Positions 18,703 to 27,881 of a stretch of DNA of 64,000 nt are shown piece by piece. Position 1 is the stretch's first letter. Each line of letters starts with the position of its first letter. The translations under genes and the position numbers were made by a program. Location: NCBI RefSeq assembly GCF_014635725.1, contig NZ_BMDJ01000005.1:1-64000 (forward strand). The letters are read 5' to 3'. The stretch comes from Pedobacter mendelii (GTDB taxonomy: Bacteria > Bacteroidota > Bacteroidia > Sphingobacteriales > Sphingobacteriaceae). Under the pieces are notes generated by a model that was not told the DNA's origin, did not search any database, and saw only the letters and a program-made list of their open reading frames with translations.

Positions 18703-20973
18703 CTAAACGCACTTATCTATCTCAACCAAAGGAGAAGATAATGTTTGGAATTCTATTTCGGCTGCTTTTAAAACTGTTAAATGCGAAATGAAATAGGCCA
18801 GTGTACTTTCGGCACCCTGATTTCTGTTTACGCTATTAAACTGTAAACCATCTGCACAGCCATGAGTTTCAAAATCATATAAGGGAATATGTAAACTATT
18901 TCTGCCCAAAAACCATTCGTAACTTATTTGCATCAAATTTAAATACTTATCATCTTTCGTAATTTCGAATGTTTTGGAATATAATAATACCATCGCCATT
19001 GTCTCTAATGCTTGCTGATCGTAAATTGGATTTTTGCCATGTTTTTTCATCCAACCTTCATTTCCAACAGGATTTAGATAACCATTTTCGAAAGAAAAAC
19101 CATTTAAAAATTCAATACTCTCCATCGCTATCGTATATGATTCTGCATTGCCTGTAGCCTCGTGATGACTAAGTAGTGCTAAAGGTAAAATTGCATTATC
19201 ATAAGTTAAAATATCTTCATACCAATGCCAGTTTTCATCTTTATTTTTATGGTAAGAATCAATTAGTGTTTTTGATAAATTATTAATTTCTTTTACCAAA
19301 AGTTCATCACCAGGGTGGGCACACAGATAATATGAAATACCGATAATGGTGTCTGCAATAGCACGCAAATATTTCAAATTTTTAAAGTGTTTAACCGAGT
19401 TTGAAAATAATTCTCTTCCAAATTCACGATATGAATTGTTTGGTGCTATACAAACTAAATAACCTAAAGACCATATTGTACGACCAAAAGAATCTTCGGA
19501 ACCAATTTCATCCAAGTAGTTTCTATTAAAGCTTAAGAAATTTCTAAAGTTGCCATCATCAGTTTGCATGTATTGGATAAAACTTAAATAAATAGGCATT
19601 AATTGTAATGCCTTTTGATTTTTATCCTGATCATAAGCTAAAAGCGAAAGTATAAGCGCTCTGGCATTATCATCAATACAATAACCTTCCTTTAAATTTG
19701 GGATACCAAATTTAGCATGTTGAATAATTCCTGTATCGTCAGTTAAAAGTGCTACGTGATTTAAGTTAAGCGCAGGCATATTATCAACATCAATTATTGG
19801 TGGCATGTTTCTTTTTGGCTTTTCACCATTAATAAGTGCTTCATTAAGCACTTTAAGATAGATATTTCCAATAGCAGGCCATCTTAACTTTAAGCCGTAT
19901 TTGTAAGCATTACTTCTAAGCTCTGCATATTTCTTTTTATCACTTAAAAGTTCGTTTACAATTGAAGCTAATTGTATGTCGTTTTTAAAATCAAATAATC
20001 TACCTCTGTTATCAGCAAGTAATTCCTGTGCGTGCCAATATGGTGTTGAAACAACCGCTGCACCTGCGCCAACTGCGTAAGATAATGTTCCACTAGTAAT
20101 TTGCGCTTCATTAAGATATGGTGTTATGTACAAATAACATGCAGTTAAATATTGGTGTAATTCTTCTTCTGAAACAAACTTATTTACGAATGCTATATTT
20201 TTTTCTACACCAAGTTCTTTTGCTAGTGACTTTAAGCTGTCGCGATATTCTTCGCCGTTATGCTTAACTACGCCAGGATGCGTATTGCCTAGTATCACAT
20301 ATAAAACATCCGGATGCTTAGAAACTATTGCAGGTAATGCTTTAATCATTGTTTCAAGACCCTTATTTCTACTTATAAGTCCGAATGTGAAAAGCACTTT
20401 TCTTCCTTTAAATAAATCGCTTAACGAAATTTCATTATTGAGAATAGGCTCTAAATCGGGTACTCCATGTTCGATTAATTTTATTTGTGATGATGGGATT
20501 TGATAAATACTATTTAAAAATAAAACTGCTTTTTTACTCATTACCACTATTTTAGAAGATTTGAAGGCAATCTCCTTTATGATGGTTTGTTGCATAAAGC
20601 TTGGATCTTTTAAAACCGTATGCAGAATTGTAACAAAAGGCTTTTTTAGTCTGTTAAGTAATGAAAGCAAAAAAACGCCACTATTGCCCCCATAAATTCC
20701 AAATTCATGCTCAATAATGCAGGTATCTATATCACTATTATTTATAAAATTTGCAGCTTCAATATAATCTTGCTGATTTTGTTGTCGAATTACAAATTTG
20801 ACTTCTTTGGGATAATTGTGCTCTTCTAAATTATCTGATTCATTTAAAGCTACAATGAAACTTTTCCTTGCATTATAGGATGGATTTAAGCCTAAAGCAT
20901 TAACTAAATTTTGATTAAATGTAGCTAAACCACATTCGCGTGGTGGGTAAGTAGAAATATAGGCGATTTTCAT
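18703..20973 (-). CDS. Two-domain glycosyltransferase: GT4 domain plus C-terminal alpha/alpha-barrel-like domain
   Basis: The 756-residue protein starts with a GT-B fold (AYISTYPPRECGLATFNQNL) and has the retaining-GT4-like region around E289 (LNEAQITSGTLSYA) and HAQELL. From about residue 390 a second domain follows, with EGYCIDDNARAL (near 427) and EDILTYDNAILPLALL, which resembles the (alpha/alpha)6 folds of hydrolases and epimerases. The fusion is unusual for a plain GT4. No signal peptide. It converges on the GH130 gene; together they suggest synthesis and turnover of a mannoside. Donor and acceptor are unknown. Confidence 0.82.
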   Translation of the reverse strand: MKIAYISTYPPRECGLATFNQNLVNALGLNPSYNARKSFIVALNESDNLEEHNYPKEVKFVIRQQNQQDYIEAANFINNSDIDTCIIEHEFGIYGGNSGVFLLSLLNRLKKPFVTILHTVLKDPSFMQQTIIKEIAFKSSKIVVMSKKAVLFLNSIYQIPSSQIKLIEHGVPDLEPILNNEISLSDLFKGRKVLFTFGLISRNKGLETMIKALPAIVSKHPDVLYVILGNTHPGVVKHNGEEYRDSLKSLAKELGVEKNIAFVNKFVSEEELHQYLTACYLYITPYLNEAQITSGTLSYAVGAGAAVVSTPYWHAQELLADNRGRLFDFKNDIQLASIVNELLSDKKKYAELRSNAYKYGLKLRWPAIGNIYLKVLNEALINGEKPKRNMPPIIDVDNMPALNLNHVALLTDDTGIIQHAKFGIPNLKEGYCIDDNARALILSLLAYDQDKNQKALQLMPIYLSFIQYMQTDDGNFRNFLSFNRNYLDEIGSEDSFGRTIWSLGYLVCIAPNNSYREFGRELFSNSVKHFKNLKYLRAIADTIIGISYYLCAHPGDELLVKEINNLSKTLIDSYHKNKDENWHWYEDILTYDNAILPLALLSHHEATGNAESYTIAMESIEFLNGFSFENGYLNPVGNEGWMKKHGKNPIYDQQALETMAMVLLYSKTFEITKDDKYLNLMQISYEWFLGRNSLHIPLYDFETHGCADGLQFNSVNRNQGAESTLAYFISHLTVLKAAEIEFQTLSSPLVEIDKCV

Positions 20974-21114
20974 ATGTATTTCGAAGGATTAGATACTTAA
21001 ATAACATACAATTACCTAAATAGTTTGTAATTCCTTCAATTTACGCATTTTAAAAGGTAAAACAATATTATTTAAAGACTTGTTAATAAGTAAGTTTAAT
21101 ATAATATAATAATT

Positions 21115-21885
21115 ATGCGATCAATATGGAAAGGTTCAATAGGTTTTGGTTTGGTAAACATCCCTATCAAATTATTTTCAGGTGTTCAAAACAGCAATTT
21201 GGATTTAGATATGCTTGATGAACGCGATCATGCAAAAATTAAATTTTTAAGGGTTAACGAAAACAGTCATAAGGAAGTACCTTATGAGAAAATTGTGCGT
21301 GGCTACTTTTTAAAAGATAAATACATCATTTTAGATAAGCATGATTTTGAAGAAGCTGCTCCAGAAAAAACTAAAATAATTGAACTTGAAAACTTTGTTG
21401 ATATTAAGGATATTAATCCTGTTTTCTATGAAACATCTTATTATACAGAACCCGAAAAGCAGGGTAGAAAAGCATATGCCTTATTGCTAAAAGCTTTAGA
21501 TAAATCGGGCAAAGCAGGCGTAGCCAGATTTGTGTTGAGAAATTCCGAAAATCTTTGCGTTATTCATCCTATGGATGGTGTAATTGTGGTAACTAAGATA
21601 AGATTTCAGCAGGAGATAAGAAGCCTATCCGAAATTACAAAAGTTGAAGATATTAATATAACAAAAAAGGAAATGGATGTTGGTTTGGCACTAATTAAGC
21701 AGTATAGTTCAAAGTTTGATTTGAGTGCTTTTAAAGATGAATATAGCAATGAACTGTTAAAAATAATTAAAGCCAAGTCAAAGGGTAAAAGAGCAACCGT
21801 TAAGAAAATGAAGCCTCAAAAGGCAACAAGCGATGATTTATACGACCAATTAATGCAAAGTTTAGGCTCAAAAAAAGGTGCTTAA
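21115..21885 (+). CDS. ku: Ku protein (non-homologous end joining)
   Basis: The 256-residue protein begins MRSIWKGSIGFGLVNIPIKL, the signature of bacterial Ku, and continues through the DNA-binding ring core (EVPYEKIVRGY, YETSYYTEPEK, LIKQYSSKFDLSAFKDEY). The C-terminus is Lys-rich, as often seen in Ku proteins that bind DNA ends and recruit LigD. No LigD lies in the window, so the partner would be elsewhere. It is monocistronic, ending at a good terminator. Confidence 0.96.
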   Translation: MRSIWKGSIGFGLVNIPIKLFSGVQNSNLDLDMLDERDHAKIKFLRVNENSHKEVPYEKIVRGYFLKDKYIILDKHDFEEAAPEKTKIIELENFVDIKDINPVFYETSYYTEPEKQGRKAYALLLKALDKSGKAGVARFVLRNSENLCVIHPMDGVIVVTKIRFQQEIRSLSEITKVEDINITKKEMDVGLALIKQYSSKFDLSAFKDEYSNELLKIIKAKSKGKRATVKKMKPQKATSDDLYDQLMQSLGSKKGA

Positions 21886-21928
21886 TTGGCTATTAATTTT
21901 AATGACTTAGTTACAATTTAATAATGAA

Positions 21929-21958
21929 GGGGAAATGCTTTGATATTTCCCCTTTTTT
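21929..21958 (+). terminator. Terminator after ku
   Basis: GGGGAAAT (21929-21936) pairs with ATTTCCCC (21945-21952) and is followed by six T. It lies between ku and the convergent esterase gene and may serve both. Confidence 0.85.
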
Positions 21959-21977
21959 AATTTATTAATTTTCGTAA

Positions 21978-23096
21978 TTATTTAAATGCTGCTTTTAACT
22001 GCTCTGATGCGTATGCTTGAGCAGCTTTGGCTTCAGGCACTATAATAGCCATTCCAAAAAATTCATGTGTTACACCTTCATAGTTTCTGCTACTTACTTT
22101 TACACCTGCATCAGAAAGCTTATTTGCAAGTATTACACCATCATTATGAAGTGGATCTATTTCAGCCGTAATTATAGTTGTTGGTGGTAAGCCTTTTAAA
22201 TTTGCATCAACTAAAGATATTTTTGGATTTTGCGCTTCAATCATAGTGGTTAAATATTTTTCTGTAAACCAACTCATCATCGCTTTATTTAATGGTTTTG
22301 CATCAGCATACATTTTGTAAGATTCTGTATCCATATTTGCCTGAACTATTGGATAAACTAAAACCTGGTGAACTGGAACCATAATATTTTTATCTCTTGC
22401 CATAATAGAAACGTTTGCGGCTAAATTTCCACCAGCACTTTCCCCAACTACAGCAATTTTAGCTGGGTCTGCTTTTAAGCTTACTGCATTTTTAATTGCC
22501 CATTCGTAAGCTGCAAAAGCATCGTTATGAGCTGTAGGGAATTTGTTTTCAGGAGCTAAACGATAAGCAACTGAAACTATAACCGCACCAACTTGCTCTG
22601 CCAAGCCTTGAGCAGAAGCATTGTAAATATCAAGATTAGCGATGACAAATCCGCCGCCATGGTAATAAACAATTAATGGATATGAACCATTTCCCGATTT
22701 TGGAGTATAAATTCGTATATGGATTTTTCCTCCTGTTACGTCAATATCTTTACCCATAGTATCAACCTTTGATGCTGGAATAGTAATTTTATTCTCTTTA
22801 ACTAAATCCATCACTGCATCAGTTGGGGTATGGTTTTTACGGGCATCTGCTGCACTTAACGTTTCAAGTGGCTTATCTCCGTAGCTTATTAATTTTTCTA
22901 TAACTGCTTGCATCTCAGGCTTAATGGTTTTACCCCATTCTGGTGCAGGACCTGCAGGCTTTATCGAAGTTGTTGCAGAAGAGTCTATTGTTAAAGAATC
23001 CGAATTTGCTGACGACTTCGTATTGCTATTACATGCAGAGATGCTTATCGCTAACATGCATAATGCTGCAGAGAATTTTAATAAATTCGTTTTCAT
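21978..23096 (-). CDS. Alpha/beta-hydrolase of the HSL/GDXG family, lipoprotein
   Basis: A lipobox (SISAC, Cys22) marks this 372-residue protein as a lipoprotein. The esterase domain begins near residue 105 and has the oxyanion motif HGGGF (146-150), the nucleophile S220 in GESAGG, D314 in AEIDPLHND and H344 in GVTHEFF. This is the hormone-sensitive-lipase group, which splits short-chain esters. The region 25-100 is Ser/Thr-rich and then helical, with no assigned domain. The gene stands alone. Confidence 0.92.
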   Translation of the reverse strand: MKTNLLKFSAALCMLAISISACNSNTKSSANSDSLTIDSSATTSIKPAGPAPEWGKTIKPEMQAVIEKLISYGDKPLETLSAADARKNHTPTDAVMDLVKENKITIPASKVDTMGKDIDVTGGKIHIRIYTPKSGNGSYPLIVYYHGGGFVIANLDIYNASAQGLAEQVGAVIVSVAYRLAPENKFPTAHNDAFAAYEWAIKNAVSLKADPAKIAVVGESAGGNLAANVSIMARDKNIMVPVHQVLVYPIVQANMDTESYKMYADAKPLNKAMMSWFTEKYLTTMIEAQNPKISLVDANLKGLPPTTIITAEIDPLHNDGVILANKLSDAGVKVSSRNYEGVTHEFFGMAIIVPEAKAAQAYASEQLKAAFK

Positions 23097-23331
23097 TGAT
23101 TAATTTTTTAGGTGAACAATGGTACTATAACATTATCAATTAGATAGTGTTTTTAAACGTTCACAACTTTTTAGAAGTTACTTAATTTTCAAGCATCTTT
23201 TTCTAAATTCACATTAAAAAAATGGTTACAGAAATAATGGGGTTACCAGATAATATTTTTGATGTTAGGGCAGCAATATTTACAATAAATTGGCCGATTA
23301 GGTATTAATAAAAGGGTCGTCAATTGCATTT

Positions 23332-23538
23332 GGGTTTTTATTGTAGTTTTTTGGCCTATGGTTAATAAAACTTATCAGCAAATGGTTATAGAATGGCATG
23401 GATAGAAAAAATGTTAATCCACTATCAGGCACATTTCAAAATTTTGCAAATAGAGTATTAATTTTATTGCTTAAGCCATTTGCTGTTGGCGATGACATAA
23501 TTGTCTCAAGGGTAGAAAAGAACAACAAGTTAATTTAA
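23332..23538 (+). pseudogene. Remnant of an MscS-family mechanosensitive channel gene
   Basis: One frame reads GFLL-stop-FFGLWLIKLISKWL-stop-NGMDRKNVNP and then LSGTFQNFANRVLILLLKPFAVGDDIIVS before TAA at 23536. The last part is the pore-helix/beta-domain entry of MscS proteins, and GLWLIKLIS resembles an earlier membrane segment. Two in-frame TAG codons (23344 and 23389) and an apparent internal deletion at the N-P/L-S-G join show decay. The rest of the channel is missing. It ends overlapping the 3' end of the convergent response-regulator gene by nine bases. Confidence 0.7.
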
Positions 23539-23907
23539 TGATTTTTTTAATAAAGCGTAAATTTTGTCCATCAATTCATCGATATTAAATGGTTTAGCCA
23601 TAAAATCATCAGCAGAAACATCATCTAGCATATAATTAGACGAATTATATCTTGCAGAAATCATTAACACAGGGATATGCTTTGTCGTGCTTTTTTCTTT
23701 AATTTCTTTAAGCAGGATACGGCCATCTATATCAGGCAGCATAATATCCATTATAATAACATCGGGTTGGAATTCTTGAACGTGATTAATAAAATCAGCA
23801 CCTTTGTTTAATCCGGCTACGTCGAAAGCTTCGCTTTCCAAAATTAAAGTAATAACATCTAAAATTGCGTGGTTATCTTCAATAACCAAAATTTTTTTTA
23901 TTGCCAA
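23530..23907 (-). CDS. Single-domain response regulator (CheY-like)
   Basis: A 125-residue receiver domain without output domain: acidic pocket E10/D11, phospho-acceptor D54 (IIMDIMLPD), switch Ser84 in MISAR and K105 in AKPF. It is divergent from the bacteriophytochrome gene 125 bp away, so it may belong to the same light-signalling circuit, though it could serve another kinase. It lies next to the decayed MscS gene. Confidence 0.9.
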   Translation of the reverse strand: MAIKKILVIEDNHAILDVITLILESEAFDVAGLNKGADFINHVQEFQPDVIIMDIMLPDIDGRILLKEIKEKSTTKHIPVLMISARYNSSNYMLDDVSADDFMAKPFNIDELMDKIYALLKKSLN

Positions 23908-24007
23908 CTGGATGAATTTAAAATTTTAAACAAATATATAATAAAAAATAAATCAGAATAAGGAATTAAATAAATTAGAACTTTTCTAAAAAGCTTTTAA
24001 AATCTGA

Positions 24008-24015
24008 TATTTTTG
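24008..24015 (+). promoter_or_regulatory. -7 promoter element of the phytochrome gene
   Basis: TATTTTTG fits TAnnTTTG and lies 17 bp before the ATG at 24033, giving a short leader. The -33 part is not clear. Confidence 0.5.
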
Positions 24016-24032
24016 CAATACTTAATTTACTT

Positions 24033-26243
24033 ATGAATAAATTTTCCGTTGACCTAACAAATTGCGATAAAGAGCCAATACATATTCCCGGGAAAATACA
24101 ATCTCATGGGCTTTTAATTGCTGTTAATAAGTCAGATTTAAATATTTCTTATATCAGCGATAATGCATCTTTATTTTTAAAAGCGCCTGCTAAAAATTTC
24201 TTAGAGAAGCCATTGACGTCATTAAATAGTTTTATTAAACAGCAAGAAGCTGAATTTAAAATTGAAGACCTTTTAAAACTAGGTGTAATTAAGAAAACAT
24301 TTGATTCAATTACACCTTATCCGCTAGTGATAAATGAAAATCCATTTTACTTAATTATCTCACCATCAGAAAATGATTGGTTGCTCGAATTTGAACCTGT
24401 TACCTTACAATACGACATTCAAAGTTTAATAGGTAGGTCTGCTTCATCTATTCTTAAAGGTAAAAGTGTTTCCGATTTACTTAAAGGAGCAGTTGTAGAA
24501 GTAAAAAAACTTATCGGTTACGATAGGATTATGATTTACAAATTTTTGGATGATGGGCATGGGGAAGTTGTCGCTGAGGAAAAAGAATCTGATTTAGCAT
24601 CTTTTTTTGGCTTACATTATCCCGCATCAGATATTCCAAAGCAAGCAAGAGAATTGTATAAATTAAATTTAACCCGGCTAATTGCTGACGTTAATACAGT
24701 AGACTCTCCAATTATAACTTTTAAAGAATACGCTCCATTAGATTTAACAAATGGAAGTTTGAGAGCTGTTTCCCCAATACATATACAGTATTTAAAAAAC
24801 ATGGGGGTCTATTCAAGTTTTAGTATTTCATTAATCGTGAATAATGAATTGTGGGGACTTATTGCCTGTCATAACTATAGTTCAAAATTTATTGATTATA
24901 AAGCTCGCGAGGGTTCTAAATTGATAGGTCAAATTCTTTCATCTGCGTTAGAATATCGCCAAGAAGAAGAAGATTCGGAAGTTGTTGAGCAATTTAAAGA
25001 TACGGCCACAATAATAACTACTCATTTAAATCGTGATAAATATTTAGTTGAAGCACTAACCGGTCATAAGCGGACACTTTTAGATGTTACAAAAGGTACA
25101 GGGGTTGCTATAATTTTTGAGAATGTTTTAAAAACCATCGGTAATGTTCCTGTTGAGACAGATATTTTGGAACTTGTAGCGTGGCTTAAGATAAATAGTG
25201 ATGAATCTATATACTACACACATAGATTATCAGAAATATTTCTTCCGGCTAAAAAGTACAAAAGCATAGCTTCGGGTATATTAGCTTGCTCTATAAGTAA
25301 GGATCCTGATGAAATTATTATATGGTTTAAGCCAGAACAACTTACAACCGTAAACTGGGCCGGAAATGCTGATAAATCTGTAATTTTTGATCAAGGATCG
25401 GCCAGTCTTTCTCCAAGAAAATCGTTCGAAATTTGGGCACAGATTATAAGTAATACTTCCGAAAAATGGTTTCCTGAAGAAATCACTTCTGTACTGCGCA
25501 TTCGTGAAATTATCGTAACTTTTATAAATAAAAAAGCAAATGAGATTAGGCTGCTAAATGAAAAATTGCAAGCAGCATACGAAGAACTAGATACATTTAG
25601 TTATACAATTTCTCATGATTTAAAAACGCCACTTACATCTATTAAAACCTATGCCGAATTACTGCTTAAAAATAAAAGTATTGATGGCAATGGAAATAAG
25701 ATGTTGGAAAGAATTATATCTAGTGCTAATAAAATGAATTTTCTGATTAGGGAGATTTTAAATTTGGCTAGAGTTGGTCGTTCTGAATTAACTTTTGAAA
25801 CAGTTAATATGTCATCCTTATTAAAGGATATAAATGCAGAAATTTGGACGGCTTTTAAAGCAGACAATATCGAACTGATTTTAGGTCAGTTATTAAGCTT
25901 AAAAGGAGATAAAACTATGATTGCTCAAGTTTTTACTAACCTAATAAGTAATGCTGTTAAATATTCTTCTATGGAAGATAAACCCAAAATAGAGATTTCT
26001 TCGTATACCAACGGGGAAGAAACAATTTATGCTGTAAGTGATAATGGTATAGGAATTGATAATCGGTATTATGACAGAGTTTTTGAGCTATTTAAGCGCA
26101 TGGATAATGTTAAAGACATTGATGGGACAGGAGTAGGTTTAGCAATTGTAAAACGAATTGTTGAAAGACATAATGGAAGGGTTTGGTTTGAAAGCAAATT
26201 GAATGCAGGTTCTATTTTTTACGTAGCTTTTAAAAACAGATAA
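24033..26243 (+). CDS. bphP: Bacteriophytochrome sensor histidine kinase
   Basis: This 736-residue photoreceptor has PAS, GAF and PHY domains (about 1-120, 135-310 and 320-500) followed by HisKA and HATPase domains. Cys11 in DLTNCDKEPIHIPG is placed to bind biliverdin, and the GAF domain has the phytochrome signature PASDIP (197-202). H528 in SHDLKTPL is the phospho-acceptor, and the ATPase boxes NLISNAVKYSS, DNGIGID and GTGVGLAIV are intact. It would sense red and far-red light with biliverdin and signal by phosphotransfer. The next gene, starting one base after its stop, is a response regulator, and a heme oxygenase follows, so the light pathway is self-contained. Confidence 0.96.
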   Translation: MNKFSVDLTNCDKEPIHIPGKIQSHGLLIAVNKSDLNISYISDNASLFLKAPAKNFLEKPLTSLNSFIKQQEAEFKIEDLLKLGVIKKTFDSITPYPLVINENPFYLIISPSENDWLLEFEPVTLQYDIQSLIGRSASSILKGKSVSDLLKGAVVEVKKLIGYDRIMIYKFLDDGHGEVVAEEKESDLASFFGLHYPASDIPKQARELYKLNLTRLIADVNTVDSPIITFKEYAPLDLTNGSLRAVSPIHIQYLKNMGVYSSFSISLIVNNELWGLIACHNYSSKFIDYKAREGSKLIGQILSSALEYRQEEEDSEVVEQFKDTATIITTHLNRDKYLVEALTGHKRTLLDVTKGTGVAIIFENVLKTIGNVPVETDILELVAWLKINSDESIYYTHRLSEIFLPAKKYKSIASGILACSISKDPDEIIIWFKPEQLTTVNWAGNADKSVIFDQGSASLSPRKSFEIWAQIISNTSEKWFPEEITSVLRIREIIVTFINKKANEIRLLNEKLQAAYEELDTFSYTISHDLKTPLTSIKTYAELLLKNKSIDGNGNKMLERIISSANKMNFLIREILNLARVGRSELTFETVNMSSLLKDINAEIWTAFKADNIELILGQLLSLKGDKTMIAQVFTNLISNAVKYSSMEDKPKIEISSYTNGEETIYAVSDNGIGIDNRYYDRVFELFKRMDNVKDIDGTGVGLAIVKRIVERHNGRVWFESKLNAGSIFYVAFKNR

Positions 26244-26244
26244 A

Positions 26245-26664
26245 ATGAAAACACCGGATATATTCTATGTTGAAGATGATGTAGATTATGCATTTTTTAT
26301 GCAAACTGCCGTACAAGAGTTAAAGGATACTATTAACTTAACAATTGTTGAGGACGGAACTGAAGCTTTACATAGTTTGCAGAATTTTGCCGAAAGTAAA
26401 ACTAAGCCAAAACTTATATTGTTAGATTTAAACCTTCCCGGTTTATCTGGTTTAGATTTATTAAAAATTATAAGAGATATTCCTTACTTGAAATCAGTTC
26501 CAGTAATTTTGTTTTCTACATCAGATGATCCTGAAGATGTACAGGCATCAATAGAGTTTGGGGCAAATGCTTATCTCACAAAACCAGATGGTTATGATAA
26601 TCTTGTAAAATGCTTACATTCTGTACATGATTTTTGGTTTAACCAGCATTTAAGGTTAAACTAA
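26245..26664 (+). CDS. Response regulator of the phytochrome (Rcp-like)
   Basis: A single receiver domain of 139 residues with E10/D11/D12, phospho-acceptor D61 (ILLDLNLPG), Ser91/Thr92 in FSTSDD and K113 in LTKPDGYD. The form resembles Rcp1-type regulators that serve phytochromes. Its ATG lies one base after the kinase stop codon, so the two are coupled and form a kinase-regulator pair. No output domain is present, so the target is a protein partner. Confidence 0.93.
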   Translation: MKTPDIFYVEDDVDYAFFMQTAVQELKDTINLTIVEDGTEALHSLQNFAESKTKPKLILLDLNLPGLSGLDLLKIIRDIPYLKSVPVILFSTSDDPEDVQASIEFGANAYLTKPDGYDNLVKCLHSVHDFWFNQHLRLN

Positions 26665-26682
26665 TTTTATATAATATAAAAG

Positions 26683-26709
26683 ATTCGGGTCATTAAATCC
26701 GAATTTTTT
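26683..26709 (+). terminator. Probable terminator between the response regulator and heme oxygenase
   Basis: ATTCGG (26683-26688) and CCGAAT (26699-26704) form a short stem followed by a T-run. It could reduce read-through into the heme oxygenase gene. Confidence 0.5.
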
Positions 26710-26746
26710 GTTTTAATATCATTTCTAATTTTAAAATACCATAATA

Positions 26747-27334
26747 ATGATTGCCAATATATTAAGAGCCGAAACTGCTGAAAGCCATAAAGAACTCGAG
26801 GCCCTAATGTTTGTTAATGAGATTATGAACAAATCTTTAAGCATTGAGAATTATAAAAAACTGCTATCCATCAATTATATAATGCACCAAAGGCTTGAGC
26901 ATAAATTAGCTAATATGTTAGATGACGATATTGCAGAAAAATTAGAGTTGAAATCAAGATTTAAACTTTCAGCTTTAGATAAAGATTTGGCATATTGGAA
27001 AATCGACCCCTTAACTTTACCAGAATTAGATTTTAAACTATTTGTGCCAGAAAAAAGTAATGCAGCAGTTCTTGGTGCTTTATATGTGCTGGAAGGAGCC
27101 ACATTGGGTGGAAACGTGATAAAAAAGCATATTCTTGCAAATCCTAATTTTAAAAATAACGATGATGGCTTAAACTATTATGGTGTTTATGCCGAAGAAA
27201 TCATTTCTAAATGGAAAAGTTTTGTTCAAATCTTAAATCAGCAGGTTACAGAAGCTGATTTTGGTAATTGCGTTAGAAGTGCGAATTTGACTTTTGGTAA
27301 CCTGATAAAATTGTCTAAACAGTTAAACTCATAA
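26747..27334 (+). CDS. bphO: Heme oxygenase, biliverdin-producing (BphO-like)
   Basis: The 195-residue helical protein has the proximal His14 in AESHKELE and the distal-helix motif GALYVLEGATLGG, as in the heme oxygenases linked to bacteriophytochromes. It opens heme to biliverdin, iron and CO; biliverdin is the phytochrome chromophore. It follows the kinase and response regulator on the same strand, so its job is most likely chromophore supply. Nearby genes at 27.9-31.1 kb take up heme, so iron release is a second plausible role. Confidence 0.92.
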   Translation: MIANILRAETAESHKELEALMFVNEIMNKSLSIENYKKLLSINYIMHQRLEHKLANMLDDDIAEKLELKSRFKLSALDKDLAYWKIDPLTLPELDFKLFVPEKSNAAVLGALYVLEGATLGGNVIKKHILANPNFKNNDDGLNYYGVYAEEIISKWKSFVQILNQQVTEADFGNCVRSANLTFGNLIKLSKQLNS

Positions 27335-27513
27335 CCCGTTATTTCATCTTTAAACTTTAAATAATACTTCTAAAAGACTTCCAGAGGCATGTTCATGCAT
27401 TTAAAATGTGCAAAACTTCTTTCAAATAAATATTTGCTTTCTGTTGTTAATTCAGTGTAAATATGTATTATTGAAAAAATAAATTTTTTAAACCTTAAAA
27501 ACATCAATTAGCG

Positions 27514-27693
27514 ATGGAAAAATTCTCAAAAGTTAAAGCTGCTGTTGCTGCGATTGAAGCAGATGTAGAAAAATTTTATAATGCTGGCAATGCAGCTGCT
27601 GGTACTCGTGTGCGTAAAGCAATGCAAGATCTTAAAGTTTTAGCACAAGAAATCCGTGCAGAAGTAACTGACAAGAAAAACTCTGGCAAATAA
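27514..27693 (+). CDS. Histone H1-like small DNA-binding protein (Bacteroidota type)
   Basis: A 59-residue frame starting MEKFSKVKAAVAAIEADVEK has the composition and repeated Lys/Ala helices of the bacterial histone H1-like (Hc1) family common in Bacteroidota, usually about 58 residues. It would bind DNA and compact the nucleoid. It has its own good terminator and lies 180 bp after heme oxygenase, with a promoter not clearly seen. The protein is too short for most ORF cut-offs. The family call is by pattern, not by search. Confidence 0.85.
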   Translation: MEKFSKVKAAVAAIEADVEKFYNAGNAAAGTRVRKAMQDLKVLAQEIRAEVTDKKNSGK

Positions 27694-27712
27694 TATTTCG
27701 CGAGTAAGAACG

Positions 27713-27745
27713 AAAAGGTCCCGATTTTAATTGGGACCTTTTTGC
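27713..27745 (+). terminator. Terminator of the histone-like gene
   Basis: AAAAGGTCCC (27713-27722) pairs with GGGACCTTTT (27733-27742), then T. Confidence 0.9.
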
Positions 27746-27819
27746 GTTTAAGAATGTTCAATTATAGTTATACAATATTAATTGATATAATTACCTAAGC
27801 GAAACCAGATACAAAAGAC

Positions 27820-27843
27820 AAGGCCCACCATCGCGGTAGGCCA
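27820..27843 (-). terminator. Hairpin terminator for the heme-uptake operon
   Basis: GGCCCACC (27822-27829) and GGTAGGCC (27835-27842) form a stem with one mismatch. On the minus strand it is followed by a T-rich tract, downstream of the HmuY-like gene. Confidence 0.5.
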
Positions 27844-27881
27844 TTATCCAACTAACAAAACATAACTTTAAGAAGAATTGA

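Noticed and set aside
24033..27693. Photosynthesis or retinal light-driven pump cluster
   Set aside because: No opsin, carotenoid or photosynthesis genes are present; only a phytochrome system is supported.
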